Source: Trichobilharzia regenti
Lineage: Eukaryota > Platyhelminthes > Trematoda > Strigeidida > Schistosomatidae
NCBI GenBank assembly: GCA_944472135.2
Contig: OX235268.1
Coordinates: 6,516,589 to 6,580,588 of the forward strand
Direction: 5' to 3'
DNA length: 64,000 nucleotides
Shown here: positions 1-10,291 of the stretch, piece by piece
Position numbering within the stretch: position 1 is the first letter of the stretch
Layout: every line of letters starts with the position of its first letter
The notes under the pieces: model-generated
Told to the model about the DNA's origin: nothing
Database searches by the model: none
What the model saw: only the letters and a program-made list of their open reading frames with translations
Position numbers and translations under genes: made by a program

Positions 1-1449
1 ATGACCTCCTCCAAGTCACCCTTGCATTGACGACCAACTCGCCGCCTCCCTTTCGGGTTCCACTCGAGTCATGGCTTGTCTAGTGATGTCACTTGATGGT
101 TTCCTCAGCGTATGGCCAATCCATCTCCATTTCTTTCTGCCTATTTGTTTCACAATCGGTTCCTGATTGGTTCGCTCCCAGAGATCGCTGTTGTTGATCT
201 TTTCTGGCCATCTGATCTTGAGTATTGAGCGGAGACAGTTGTTAATGAAGGTTTGAAGTTTGTTTGAGATGCTCTTTATGACGCGCTGGCCAAGTCTCTG
301 ATCCGTATAGTAGCACTGACTGACTTCACGTTGGAGTTGAAAATCCGGATCTTATTTTTGATGCTGAGTGCTGTTGACATCCACACAGATTTGAGAGTAA
401 TGAAAGCTTGTCTTGCTTTTCAGATTCTGGCTTTGATATCCTCGTCAGTTCCGCCTGTAGTTGAGACGATGCTTCCCAGGTAGGTGAAGGAGGTTGTTTC
501 TTTCAGGTTCTTCCCATTTATGCTTATTGTTGTCTGTTGTTGTTGTTGTTGCTGTTGATGTTGGCTAGGAATCTTCATTATCTCTGTTTTATCTATGTTC
601 ACGTGAAGTCCTATCTTTGATGCTTCTTCTGCTAACTTGTTACTTTTCACTTGCATATCTTCCAGTTTATGGGAAATCAGACATATATCATTGGCGAAGT
701 CCAGATCCTCCAAGTTTTTTGTGTGAGTCCATTTTATGCCTGTTTCCTCATTGGTTTCCGTTGTCTGTCGCATCATCCAATCTACTGCAATCAGGAAGAT
801 CATTGGTGAAAGTAGACACCCCTGCCTTACTCCCGTCCTCACTTCAAAGGCTTCCGTAAGTTTCCCGTTGTGGATTACTTGGAATGCAGCATTGTCGTAT
901 AACTGTTGGATGAGGTGTATAATTGTCGATGGGACCCCGTAGTAGCGAAGTAGTTGCCAAATGACCTCTCGATCGACGCTGTCGAAGGCCTTTACAAAGT
1001 CGGTGATGTTGAGATAGAGAGGTGACTGCCATTCTAAGCTTTGTTCAATGATGATTCGTAAAGTGGTGATTTGATCAATACATGATTTGTTTCTCCTGAA
1101 TCCAGCCTGTTCCGGACGAAGTTTTTCATCCAAGTTGGCGTGTTTGATTCTCTCCAGGATGATACGACTTAGTATCTTGCTTGGAATGGACAGAAGCATA
1201 ATTCCACGCCAGTTTTTACATTGACTTAAGTCTCCTTTCTTTGGCAGTTTGAATAAGTATCCTTTCTTCCAATCCTCAGGTACTTTGCCCTCTTTCCACA
1301 CCTTCTCCAGCAGTGGTGTCATCAAGTCAGCTGTTGTCTCTGGGTCTATTTTCAAAGCTTCTGCTGGGATTCCATCTGGTCCCGGTGTTTTCCCAGCTTT
1401 AGGCATCTTGATTGCATTCAGGACTTCTGATTTGTTCTTGCTTTTGTTC
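1..1449 (-). mobile_element. RTE-like non-LTR retrotransposon (RTE-1), truncated by window edge
   Basis: Read on the minus strand, this holds a reverse transcriptase followed by the typical C-terminal LINE segment (YGSETW-like stretch, then a [13 protein letters not shown] stretch near 100-140). The 3' end lies beyond position 1. The same family recurs about ten times in the window, and copies reaching their 3' end stop in a TAA/TAAT microsatellite tail, as RTE elements do. No endonuclease is visible upstream of the RT, so the copy is 5'-truncated near 1449. The clade call rests on motif recognition only. Confidence 0.8.
420..1406 (-). pseudogene. Reverse transcriptase of RTE-1 with mutated catalytic motif
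   Basis: An open frame of 328 codons covers most of the RT: GPDGIPAEAL at the N end, then KNWRGIMLLS, AFDSVDRE and GVRQGCLLSP. The catalytic box that should read FADD reads FAND (near 688-699), a GAT-to-AAT change, so polymerase activity is not expected. A glutamine run encoded by a CAA/CAG-type microsatellite lies near 545-565. The frame ends at 420 in a premature TGA where sister copies read on through KARIEKARQAF. The protein would have copied its own RNA at a nicked target site. It is a dead copy despite its long open frame. Confidence 0.82.
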
Positions 1450-1595
1450 TAATTCATCAAGGGGAACAAATGCATGATTTTCTTACTTCCTTCACTTATC
1501 TGGTCAGGAAGCCAGATTTCAACTCCAGGCGGTTGACACAGAGATAAAGATGCCTAAGCCAGACGACAGAGAGGAATGGAAAGGCAATAATAAAC
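1450..1595. other. Unassigned junction between RTE-1 copy and 18S fragment
   Basis: No recognised coding sequence. Its right end is AT-rich and reads GGCAATAATAAA immediately before the 18S break, which resembles the TAA-type tail of an RTE copy. That would fit truncation of the rRNA fragment by a LINE insertion; this is inference. Confidence 0.3.
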
Positions 1596-2024
1596 ATGTG
1601 GTAGCCATTTCTCAGCCTCCCTCTCCGGAATCGAACCCTGATTCCCCGTTACCCGTTATTATCATGGTAGGCAGATCACCTACCAACAAATTCATAGGGC
1701 AGACATTTCAAAGATTCGTCGCCGACACAAGGCCGACTGTGATCATTAAAGTTATCCAAAGTCATCACAGAATTCAACAGAGACAGCCGAAACTGTCCCC
1801 GGTTGGTTCTGTTCTAATAAATGCACCCGTTCCCTTGCGGGTCAGGGCATAATTGCATGTATTAGCTCTAGAATTACTACAGTTATCCATGTAGTATATA
1901 TGATCTAAGGAACCATAGCTGATTGAATGAGCCATTCGCGGTTTCACCGTTTTAAGGTATGTACTTAGACATGCATGGCTTAATCTCTGAGACAAGCATA
2001 TGACTACTGGCAGGATCAACCAGT
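1596..2024 (-). rRNA. 18S rRNA 5' fragment (diverged, truncated)
   Basis: The minus strand begins with ACTGGTTGATCCTGCCAGT and continues collinearly through TAAGCCATGCATGTCTAAGT, GAAACCGCGAATGGCTCA, CTAGAGCTAATACATG, GAATTCTGTGATGAC and GGGTTCGATTCCGGAGAGG, ending after GGCTACCACAT. This is the first quarter or so of a small-subunit rRNA, about 429 nt. The segment TGACCCGCAAGGGAACGGGTG is of trematode type. Several positions normally invariant in eukaryotes differ, for example CATTCAATCAG for the usual CATTAAATCAG, so this is an rDNA relic rather than a working gene. Confidence 0.9.
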
Positions 2025-2290
2025 TTATTCACACCACGATACACCCATTGAGTGGGCATTGGTTTTCAGGAGAACCAAACACACGCATCCCCGCCTCTTG
2101 CGAGACGAGAACGGCATGCAGGATCAACCTGTGGCGCAACCACTCGAGAGCCCTCTCCCTCGGTGGACCATTCTCACCGTTTGTATACATAGCAATACAT
2201 AGGTAAGCACTGTTACGCCGACCACTGATCGCGTCAATCAATTAAGCACTGCATAGACAAGCTCAATAGAACCCATCTCGCATACAAGAC
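2025..2290 (-). other. Probable 5' external transcribed spacer upstream of the 18S fragment
   Basis: This stretch directly precedes the 18S 5' end on the minus strand and is more GC-rich than its surroundings, so it is most simply the rDNA 5' ETS carried along with the fragment. Its right limit is not visible and is set here where base composition returns to AT-rich. Open frames in it are not coding. Confidence 0.45.
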
Positions 2291-3135
2291 CTGTCAAACG
2301 TATTATTATATGCAAAAGTAGCACGCATAGCGACGCTATAGTGACAATAGGCCCCTATAAACGAAGCCAGCAGCCACCAAATTCAATGAAATCGTTATCC
2401 CTGCCAACCAATTTAGCATGCAAATAGCTTCCATACGTCTGCCAAGACTATAGAAAACCATAACACAGTCAATAAGCGAGCCATGAGATCAATTTAACCC
2501 ACGCTCATATCGTCTACATAGCTTATGCTGTGTTTACTATAGGATTTTTAGGGTTATAAGCTAGTAGCCTTGCATCGAGCTTTTGAGGCCTTAGACAAGC
2601 TCTAAACCCCTTGATGACAGATACCAAAACCCGTTTCACGACTTCCTCTATCGTTTGGAAGCGTTTTCTAAATTTTCAATTTTTTGAGCTTTGGGACCTG
2701 AGTTAGGGGTAGTATCCCTTCAAAAAACCTGAAATCAGTATGGAAATCTTCAGCACCTCAGCATATATAGAACAAGATTCGAATGTTTAACACGAATATA
2801 GATAGGTCAGTCAATTCTTCTATATTGATCAGAAACTTGTAGTGCACTGGTGTCATGAAAAGGATTACCAGTAGGTCACTGCAGATTAATATCAAACGTT
2901 GCCCTCTTGGCTAACTGGCTCAGTACTAAAAATAAAATGACCGGTGGTCGGCTGGAAAAAATTAGCAACAGTGAACTCTTCAGTGGAACAATCCAACTAA
3001 GATTCGATTATTCCAAAAATATATGTAGGAGAAAATGTTGATGGATCGGGTACACATTGGAAAGACCATCGATTGAACATTGCACTCAATGCAGGTTATA
3101 GCTCAAGTGGAATACAAATGGGTAACAACGAGTGC
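2291..3135. other. No recognised feature
   Basis: AT-rich DNA with no gene or known repeat I can identify. The left part could be further rDNA spacer. Confidence 0.4.
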
Positions 3136-3290
3136 ATCGTTGGTGTGATGGTGATGTGGTGGAGGAGATCGTTTGATGCAGTCGTATAGCTAGCCAGATG
3201 GAGAGGATGGCAACGAATAGAAGAAGGTGGAGATGTGTTGTTGAAGCCCTATGTTCCACTTGTGGAACGCAAGGAAATAATAATATTATT
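3136..3290 (+). mobile_element. RTE-1 3' end fragment
   Basis: It holds the family's 3' terminus: GAAGCCCTATGTTCCAC, a short spacer, then AAGGAAATAATAATATT, the TAA-type tail seen in the copies ending near 19095, 20345, 34505 and 62615. Only the last 150 bases or so remain. Confidence 0.7.
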
Positions 3291-3339
3291 TTTTGTTTCG
3301 TTCTCTACAATTTTCCTTAGTTAGTTAAAATCAGGTTCA

Positions 3340-4150
3340 AGTCGAATGATGGCCTGGAGCGAGATGCTGCTCAACCGTCTTCTGAGTGCTTGTCCGTTTC
3401 ATCTTCAATTTCTTTGAAGTATTTCCAGCGCAACAGATTCTTCCAGAGTTCTCTGGTAATAATTCCTCTTGGCTGGCCATGTAATCTTCAACAGGGAACC
3501 AGCGAATGGCACGGTTGTTGACAAAAGTTTCTTACGGTGAGTTCAGTGGGTTTCTAAAAATAGATTTCACTGATGAAGGTCTGTTTTGATTCGCTGATTC
3601 CGGTTTTGGCTTCCTCATTGGCGCTGACTGCCTGTACTTAACGTGATACTCCATAGATAAATGAAGGGGTTGACCTCTTCCAAATTTTTCCCTTTGAAGG
3701 TGATTGGTACTGGTTGTTGTTGCTGTTAGTTGGTTATTTTCATCACCTCCGTCTTTCGTATGTTCACCTGAAGTCCGATCACCTCTGACTGCCTCCTCTG
3801 CTAGTTTGTTGGTTATCGCCTGTGAGTCTTCCAGCTTTTCTGATATAAGACATAAGTTATCCTTCTTCTTATCGGTCTCACGTATTCCTGTCTTCTCACT
3901 CATTGCAAGCTGCCTTCTGCACACTCCGGTTTACCACAATTAGGAATATCAACAGTGATATCAGTCAACGACCTTGTCTTAAATTTAAAGGGTTCGTTGA
4001 TTTTCCTGTAATGGATTGCTTGTCAGTTAGCAGGTTGAATCAGGCTGATAAAAATTTTCTGGGCACTGTATAATATTGAAGTGGTTTCCAAATTACTTTG
4101 CAGTCACTACTGTCAAGTTCCACTCCAAAGTGGATGACTTTAAGTGAGGC
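3340..4150 (-). mobile_element. Old RTE-1 remnant
   Basis: The minus strand has scattered matches to the RTE-1 RT C-terminal half: an LCLISEKLEDSQAITNKLAE stretch near 3790-3860 and a VNNRAIRWFPVEDYMAS-like stretch near 3460-3520. Stops and frameshifts are frequent and parts are missing. It abuts another RTE-1 3' end on its right. Confidence 0.6.
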
Positions 4151-4164
4151 AGAGACTTGATTGC

Positions 4165-4690
4165 CACCGTATTCATTATTATTATTATTCCCTTGGGTTC
4201 CTCGTGGAACATAGGGCCTCAACTGCACGTCTCCACTTGCCACTTCTGTCTTCCTTCTGCGGTACTTTTTACCTGCATTCATGTTAGTCCATACATGCCG
4301 TTTCAACTCCTATTCACACGATCTCCTCCATGTCACCCTTGCACTGACGACCCACTCGCCACTTCCCTTTCGGGTTCCACTCGAGCAACGGCCTGACGTG
4401 CGAGTCACCAACCGGCCTCCTCAACGAGTGTCCAATCCATCTTGACTTTCTCCTGCATATTTGTTGGTTGGCGATTAATTGGTTCTTGTTTTGTTTGTTC
4501 CCATAGTTTCTTATTGGTGATTCTTTCCGGCCCCCCGGCCATCTGATCTTCAGTATAGAACCAGCGAAGACAGTTGTTGTTGATAAAGGTCTGCAACAGG
4601 CTGTTGAAAATATTCTTTGTGACCCGTCAAGTGCCAAGTTTCTGATCCGCATAGAAGGACTGACTTAAGGTCTGTATTGAAAATCCGAAT
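4165..4690 (-). mobile_element. RTE-1 3' end fragment
   Basis: The minus strand shows the conserved 3' part, a RWIGHSLRRPVGD stretch followed by LEWNPKGKWRVGRQ, then the ending AGGGCCCTATGTTCCACGAGG-type terminus and an ATT/TAA tail at 4175-4190. It is 5'-truncated near 4690. Confidence 0.7.
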
Positions 4691-4771
4691 TTTTGGTATA
4701 CACACGTCAGATTACAAACTTTATACGGATGAAAAAATTTCACAAACAGGAAGAGAAAATGGGGCTGACAG

Positions 4772-4793
4772 TTGTGTGTGTGTGTGTGTGTGT
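4772..4793. repeat. (TG)n microsatellite
   Basis: Ten or so uninterrupted TG units. Confidence 0.95.
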
Positions 4794-4849
4794 CAGGAAA
4801 AGTAAGGTCAGATGTCGTGGAGAGTAAAAATGTATCGATGAGAAGACAG

Positions 4850-5515
4850 AAAAATCAATTAGATACTTTAAAAAACACAATCCTACTGAAGATTAAACCC
4901 GCAAAATCGGACAAGTTACTCGGGTGACACATTCGTCATAATCACAAGATTCGACTTAGACAATATTAACAACTTGATAAACACCCTCAGAGGCATCAAA
5001 TTCGTCAGAATAGAGAAATCCAAGGACGAAATTCTATTTTATTCTAGACGACTTAATCAAGCGAATATCCACTGGAAAATTAGCAACTCAAGTGTTTACA
5101 GAAAATCAACTCAATCAGATCAAATACTCAATTACAACAGCAACACCCTTCAATAACATACACACAATAAGTTGCAATAAGAGGCACAACTCATTGCAAA
5201 ACTCCTGCCTTGAGGAAAAATGAAGAAGAAGTTACATAATATGACTGGATTCCAGAAAAAATTTGTATCCATGAAATTTCATCAAAAGATATCTACCTCC
5301 AACTTAACCAACTAAACCAAAAGACATCGATGAAAACAGATAGAAAATTGTCCTACCGTATATAAAGAACATCTCCAGCATCTCTGAAGGATTAGTCAAA
5401 CCTTTTGGAATTAATATAGCCGACAAACGAACAAACTTACTTCACTTGTCTCTGCGACAACTTAAAGACACAAGAGCGAAAGAACAAAAAACCCAACATA
5501 GTTTAAAAGATAATT
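4850..5515 (+). pseudogene. Penelope-like element fragment: RT C-terminus and linker
   Basis: Broken plus-strand frames give GYTFVIITRFDLDNINNL, then SVYRKSTQSDQ near 5090-5125, the hallmark PLE block after the RT palm. Further on, LPYIKNISSISEGL and GINIADKRTNLLHLSLRQ resemble the segment between the RT and GIY-YIG domains. Several stops interrupt the frame. The GIY-YIG domain is not visible before the next PLE copy begins in the opposite orientation near 5525. Confidence 0.65.
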
Positions 5516-5524
5516 CCATATTAG

Positions 5525-6945
5525 TTTGTTTATTAGATGTATCACACAGTAAGTGAAACAATATTATTTACTGGATGTCGTTTCGAACAAAATCTATTGT
5601 TCATAATCATATCAATTGTAATCACTCGACTTTGAATCTTGAGTTTTAAAGATTCCTTTGTCCCCTTCTATTTGTCGTAGGGGTAGTAGAATTTTCCAGA
5701 TATCCGCCTGGACAGGTGTTGAATCATTCCTATTACATGTATTCACTTTCAGTTGATTCAATAAACCAAGATTCTGTTATCAATCTCTCTCTCCACCCTG
5801 TGACATTAGTTTTTAAAACTGTCATCCTATCCCATCCAGCCGTATTGTATAATTGTGTATAATTCCATGTATTGAGTGATATAGCTGAAATATTCTCTAC
5901 ATTCCTTGTCGTATTCGGGTCAACTTATTTAGATTTTGCTAGGTTTTTATGTTCGGCTAATCTGACTGACCCTGTTCTACTAGTTTGACCTGTGTATTCG
6001 ACCTGACAATCATTCCAGTAGGGTACTAGATAAACTAAATTGTTTTGTTTTAAAGGTTCCATAGGAGTGATCGTTCAACCGAAAAAGCTTGTTTCTAATT
6101 GAGTTTGTGATTGGTTTGAATGGCAGCCACTTTTATTCTTGCCTTGTTAAGAATTCTGAGTAAGGCTTCCCAGGTTCCTTCCTTGTATGGAATTACTGTT
6201 GATGATTTAGATTCCTTATTGTTGGTGTCGTCATTGATATTATTATTATCACTGTCGCTAGTATCAATATTCATTTTTTTACATTTCCTTACAAATTTCC
6301 CGACCGATTTATTTGAAAAATTAAGTTTCAATCTTCTTTTATGTTATTCACTTCGTGTCTTTGATTTTCCCTGGTACTACTTAGTTATTGTGCTCTGTCA
6401 CTTAAACATTTCATCAATCCTATTTTTACTGACATAAGATGGGATCATCAGAAGTCCAAATATCAGTTTGAATGTGTGGGTTTCCTGTAAACACTGTTGT
6501 GTTTAACTTCCCATCTTCTTTCTTTTTTACGTTGCAATCTAACATTCGAAGCTCCGCCGCTTCCTGACTTTCCAATTCATAAGTGAATTGAATTACCTCG
6601 ACCTTCGAGTTGATGTGTTCGAAAAATCTATCTATATCTTGTGTTCTAAGTGCAGTGAATGTGTCATCTACATATCTGCACCATACTTTTGGGGTGGGTG
6701 GGGGCGAACATTTCAATAGTTATGTTTTCCCAACTAACCATGAATATATCTGCTACAACCGGGGATATTGGTGATCCCATGGCAACTCCATCAGTTTGTT
6801 TGTATATATTCCCTTGGAATGTAGATAGTGTGGAAGTCAGGCATAGCTGTACTCCCAGTATTCTGTTCTCAAGTTGCACTTTTGTCCTAAGTTCGAGTTC
6901 TTGGTCAGAAATGAGTTCGTTTACAAGATTAACTGCGATGGTTGG
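5525..6945 (-). mobile_element. Penelope-like element, family P2 (RT, linker, GIY-YIG remnants)
   Basis: On the minus strand the RT appears in two pieces: TDGVAMGSPISPVVADIF near 6735-6800 and RYVDDTFTALRTQDIDRF near 6590-6680, the YVDD catalytic box being intact. A LNTTVFTGNPH stretch replaces the usual SVYRKPTH. A lysine/asparagine-rich linker (6095-6330) and a decayed GIY-YIG region with a LAEHKNL-like motif follow. The 3' end near 5525 matches copies ending near 16475, 35175, 36535 and 43620. Frameshifts make it non-functional. Confidence 0.78.
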
Positions 6946-7370
6946 GAAAAATATTACATTGGCCAAAGTAGACGCCATCTCCGTCTTAGCATTCGTCTAC
7001 ATTAACTGGTCAATAAAAGACACGAAATCTCCTCTCTCGCATCACTGCATACAGCAGACACACAAGGGAACCAATTCGATTGAGATATTGCTCACACCAA
7101 GAAGGCCAGAGGATTTCTTCATACTTGGCATTCAGGTGAATCGGCAGTCAACAGATACACTGACATAGAGAATATTTTTTAATGCATAAGAGAGAAATGT
7201 TGTGAAGAAAAGTTGCAAATTCCTAGTCATGAAAGCAAACAGTACCAATATAAGTGGATGAGAAGGTGAGAAAATGACACAAAAACAATCAATCACGTTC
7301 AAGTTGACCTACCAGGGAAGATGAATAATAAATTTGTGCATAAGTTTAGAAGTTCAATTTAAATTAAAGC
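6946..7370. other. No recognised feature
   Basis: No gene, RNA or familiar repeat recognised between the PLE and the SINE target site. Confidence 0.4.
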
Positions 7371-7383
7371 ATACCATGAAGAT

Positions 7384-7632
7384 ACAATTGGTGGATGGTG
7401 GCTAACAGTGGAATCCAGGATGCGCATTTCGTCCTAATTGGGACTCGTCATCTGGATGTACCTGCATTTCTCAGTGAGTGATGATGTTCCCACCGAGGCT
7501 CGAACCCAGTGCCCATAGTTTCAAACGCCAAAGCGTTATCCACTAGACCGCTAGCACAAGAAGCCGACATGTCAACCTGAGACCGAACACTTCGGTCCAA
7601 TCAATCGACGGAAAAATCAAAAATTCAATTCC
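7384..7632 (-). mobile_element. SINE-1, Sm-alpha-like, with 13-bp target duplication
   Basis: A 249-bp minus-strand unit flanked by exact 13-bp direct repeats ATACCATGAAGAT (7371-7383 and 7633-7645). Read on the minus strand it has a tRNA-like head with TAGTGGATAACGC and the B-box-like GGGTTCGAGCC, then a hammerhead-type module. This order of Pol III promoter then hammerhead matches the known schistosome Sm-alpha SINE-like family. Transcription by Pol III and movement by LINE enzymes are inferred from the family. Confidence 0.82.
7413..7457 (-). ncRNA. Hammerhead ribozyme motif in SINE-1, core C3 to A
   Basis: Helix I is ATCCAG paired with CTGGAT; stem II is GTCC/GGAC around CAATTA; then GAAA, a minimal helix III (ATGCGCAT) and the cleavage triplet ATC. 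The core between helices I and II reads ATGACGA where an active hammerhead has CTGANGA, so C3 is A. Since C3 pairs with G8 in the active fold, cleavage is expected to be weak or absent. Confidence 0.7.
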
Positions 7633-7924
7633 ATACCATGAAGATGTTGTCTAGTAGGACAATGGACGCCTCAAAAATAAACCGTTCAGCTCATAGAACC
7701 TAATTGCAGTAAAATCATCCACATGAACTACAAATCGTTGTCACTATACCGAGAGCAGAGATGTAATAAAAGGTAGACAGGAAAATGATTACCTATCAAG
7801 GGTTCAGAAAGTATAGGTCTATAGTAGGTTCATTGACTGAACAAAATCCCTTCAGTATATAGAGTTAAAGATTCAGTATGTGTGCAACCAATGAATATGC
7901 AAATTGGCGAAGTAGGATTACTAC

Positions 7925-8300
7925 TCATTTTGATTGCATGGAGGATTTGATCATGAGCTGAGTACGATGGGAAAACCTGGGAGTACTGGACAGCTGTTTC
8001 GTCCCAGTTCGGGACCCTTTGGCAGTACCTACCCATGAAGGTTCTAACCCAGGACCTTCTGGTTACAAGGCGAGCTCGCAGACCATTAAGCCATTGGGAC
8101 CCAATTCTGTGATCTTTGAATTCTAACTTCTGCCAATTCACGGCATTCCGTGACTATTTTGTAGCGTCTTCTTCGATGGGTTACTGCCTCATCTTTAACC
8201 TACTGTACCCTACTGGTCATGGCCTCCCACTAGAACCCTAGGTTAACTGCCTGAATAGGGCCAGTCACTAGTAAGCATCAGAATCATTTTCAAGTATTGC
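7925..8300 (-). mobile_element. SINE-2, hammerhead-bearing, minus copy of a head-to-head pair
   Basis: The minus strand has a tRNA-like head (GGCTTAATGGT A-box region, then a B box degraded to GGGTTAGAACC) followed by a hammerhead-like module at 7983-8028 with helix I GTACTG/CAGTAC and stem II GTCCC/GGGAC. The core is degraded to CCAAAGG. With the plus-strand copy at 8310-8625 it forms a head-to-head inverted pair. Confidence 0.7.
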
Positions 8301-8309
8301 ATTTATCGG

Positions 8310-8625
8310 AATCTGCGATAGCCAGTAGGGTATAGCAGGTTGAAGATGAGGCAGTAACTCATGGAAGAAGACACTGCGAAATGGTCGACCTGTGGCATGA
8401 ATGGGTAGGACCACTGGATTGGGTCCCAGTGGCTCAACAGTCTACGAGCTCGCCTTGTAACCAGAATTTCCTGAATTCAAAACCCGGTGGGTACGCACTC
8501 TTGAAGAGTCCCAAACTAGGACGAAACAGCTGACCAGTACTTCCAGGTTTTCCAGTGGTTCTCTAACTGATGTCAGCTCATGATGAAATCCTCCATGCAA
8601 TCAAACAAAATCTCTACAAAACCAA
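8310..8625 (+). mobile_element. SINE-2, hammerhead-bearing, plus copy of a head-to-head pair
   Basis: Head region GTCCCAGTGGCTCAACAG and AGCTCGCCTTGTAACCAGA, decayed B box, then the module CTTGAAGAGTCCCAAACTAG plus GACGAAACAGC. The core reads TTGAAGA and the cleavage triplet is GAC instead of NUH, so the ribozyme should be inactive. The 3' end reads CATGATGAAATCCTCC, as in other copies. Confidence 0.7.
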
Positions 8626-8789
8626 TACTTAAATATTACTCATTTTGTCAAGGCTTCCACTAAGTCTGTAGATGACACGACTAAACTTGATCCACCCTCA
8701 TGGGTCTCATAATCTAAACAAGTAGTTTTATTCACACTGTTTCATTTCTACGAGTTAGTTTGTACGAATTTGATTTGTTTCATGCTTGC

Positions 8790-8890
8790 CCACGGAGTGA
8801 TATCAGTTAGTGGACCACTGAACCCAGAATGTAGTACTGAACAGCTGTTTCGTACTAGTATCGGACATTTAGGCAGTACAAAGCGGCAAC
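8790..8890 (-). mobile_element. SINE-2 3' fragment
   Basis: Decayed match to the 3' third of SINE-2: a GTACTGAACAGCTGTTTCGTA stretch corresponds to the ribozyme 3' side on the minus strand. No promoter portion is left. Confidence 0.5.
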
Positions 8891-9402
8891 TTTAAACTTT
8901 AAGCACCACTAATTACCAATCAGTGAAAAAACATTAACTAACCAATCACATGAAAGAGACATTTTTGTTTATGAAAAAAGTATATATTTATGAAAGAATC
9001 AACAAAACTGCATAAAACTGTTACATAGGGTGTCTTTCTCTTACATGTGACATAAAACATCTCCTAGTTTGGCATATGAGTATCAACTGAAACGTTATGC
9101 TGCATTCTATAAGTATATCTATTCATCTAAATGACTATAAATGACATCCTTTTAAGATCCATAATTAGCTCTAATCTGGTTTTGTAACCTTCCCTAAAAG
9201 CCTTCTATAGAACTGATGTGTATGTCCCTGTAATGGGATCCACAAAATCATTGGGATGGTTCAGGGGATGACAGGGAGTTATAATCTTTCCACTCATTAG
9301 TATTTTTGTATAGATTCACTAGTCGATTAATAATTGGGTACTAAGGTAGTTCACTTTCTGTCTGCTGTTCTCTCAATGAATCTTTTTTATAAGGAGATGT
9401 GA
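8891..9402. other. No recognised feature
   Basis: AT-rich sequence without a recognised gene or repeat. Confidence 0.4.
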
Positions 9403-9574
9403 AGTAATTTATTGTAATTGAAGTATTAGTATTTCGAGATGACCGAATTACACGAATACAACCAAAACACAGAGAGGGCGGAATTCAGGAATTTGTATTT
9501 AGCGGAATTATATTGCAATTCATATAAGAAACATATTAACAATCAACAGTAAGTATTTAAACAATACAGAGATA
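9403..9574 (-). repeat. LTR-like direct repeat, copy 1
   Basis: About 172 bp, nearly identical to 10292-10464 and in the same orientation. On the minus strand it begins near ATCTCTGTATTGTTTAAATAC and ends in ATTACAATAAATTACT. It truncates the gag frame on its right. It is most simply the 3' terminal repeat of a miniature LTR-type element; a tandem duplication is an alternative. Confidence 0.6.
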
Positions 9575-10275
9575 TGGCACTTAGCACCCCGAAAACGGCA
9601 AGCGCTTCGTAGATGCAACTTTCCACAGGATAAACACGGTTTAATGTTTTTGATCTCTCGCTGCATTCTATTACCTGTGGACGACGGTTTGGATTGCTTT
9701 CCATGAACACTTGTACTTCCGGCTGTGGACAACATGACATCAGATACTGAGGTAATGGGAGCAGAGTATTCACTGTTGACATCTTCATATGTAATACATA
9801 CATCTTTAGCAGTTTGAAAAGTACAAGAAGGAATCTGAATTAACTCTTTCTCTAACTTAGGAATATTGATTCCAGCAATTAGACGATCACGTAGTTGAGT
9901 ATGCAGCTGATCTCCAAAGTTACACTTTGAGGCTTGAATTTGGAGTTGAAGAATAAAGTCTCGAATCTTCTGGTTGGGAGAACGTACCAGTTTGTTGAAC
10001 TGAGCCCTCTCTCTGGTCTCAAATGTAGTTACATGAAAGTGATTTATCAGAAGTTCACGGAGTTTATAATATGGCAGAGAAATTGGTTTATCTGGAAATG
10101 ACAGAGTCTTTACTAGGCTATATGCATCTAGCCCAATAGCAGTGATGAAATGTGCTGGAATTTTGTCATCCCGAACATTCTTTGAAATGCACCACGCATC
10201 GAAGCATTCCAAATAATCAGCAATCTCCCGCGGAGACCCATTAATAGGGAATTTTCCCAGGTTATTTGGTTCCAT
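9520..10275 (-). pseudogene. Gypsy-like gag, truncated between LTR-like repeats
   Basis: The minus-strand ATG at 10275 opens MEPNNLGKFPINGSPREIA, the preferred start because it follows the repeat. The protein has the retrotransposon gag pattern: YLECFDAWC, then YYKLRELLINHFHV and FNKLVRSPNQKIRDFILQLQ. A zinc-knuckle start, CLSCGKLHLRSAC, with a second C-x5-C-H follows before the frame runs into the left repeat at about 9576 and ends at 9520. Protease and polymerase are absent. Gag would form the particle and bind RNA; this copy could at most act in trans. Confidence 0.72.
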
Positions 10276-10291
10276 CGCGACGCCATTTTGT

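Noticed and set aside
1774..2241. Open frames on both strands (about 70-80 codons)
   Set aside because: They lie in the 18S rRNA/ETS relic and reflect its GC-rich composition.
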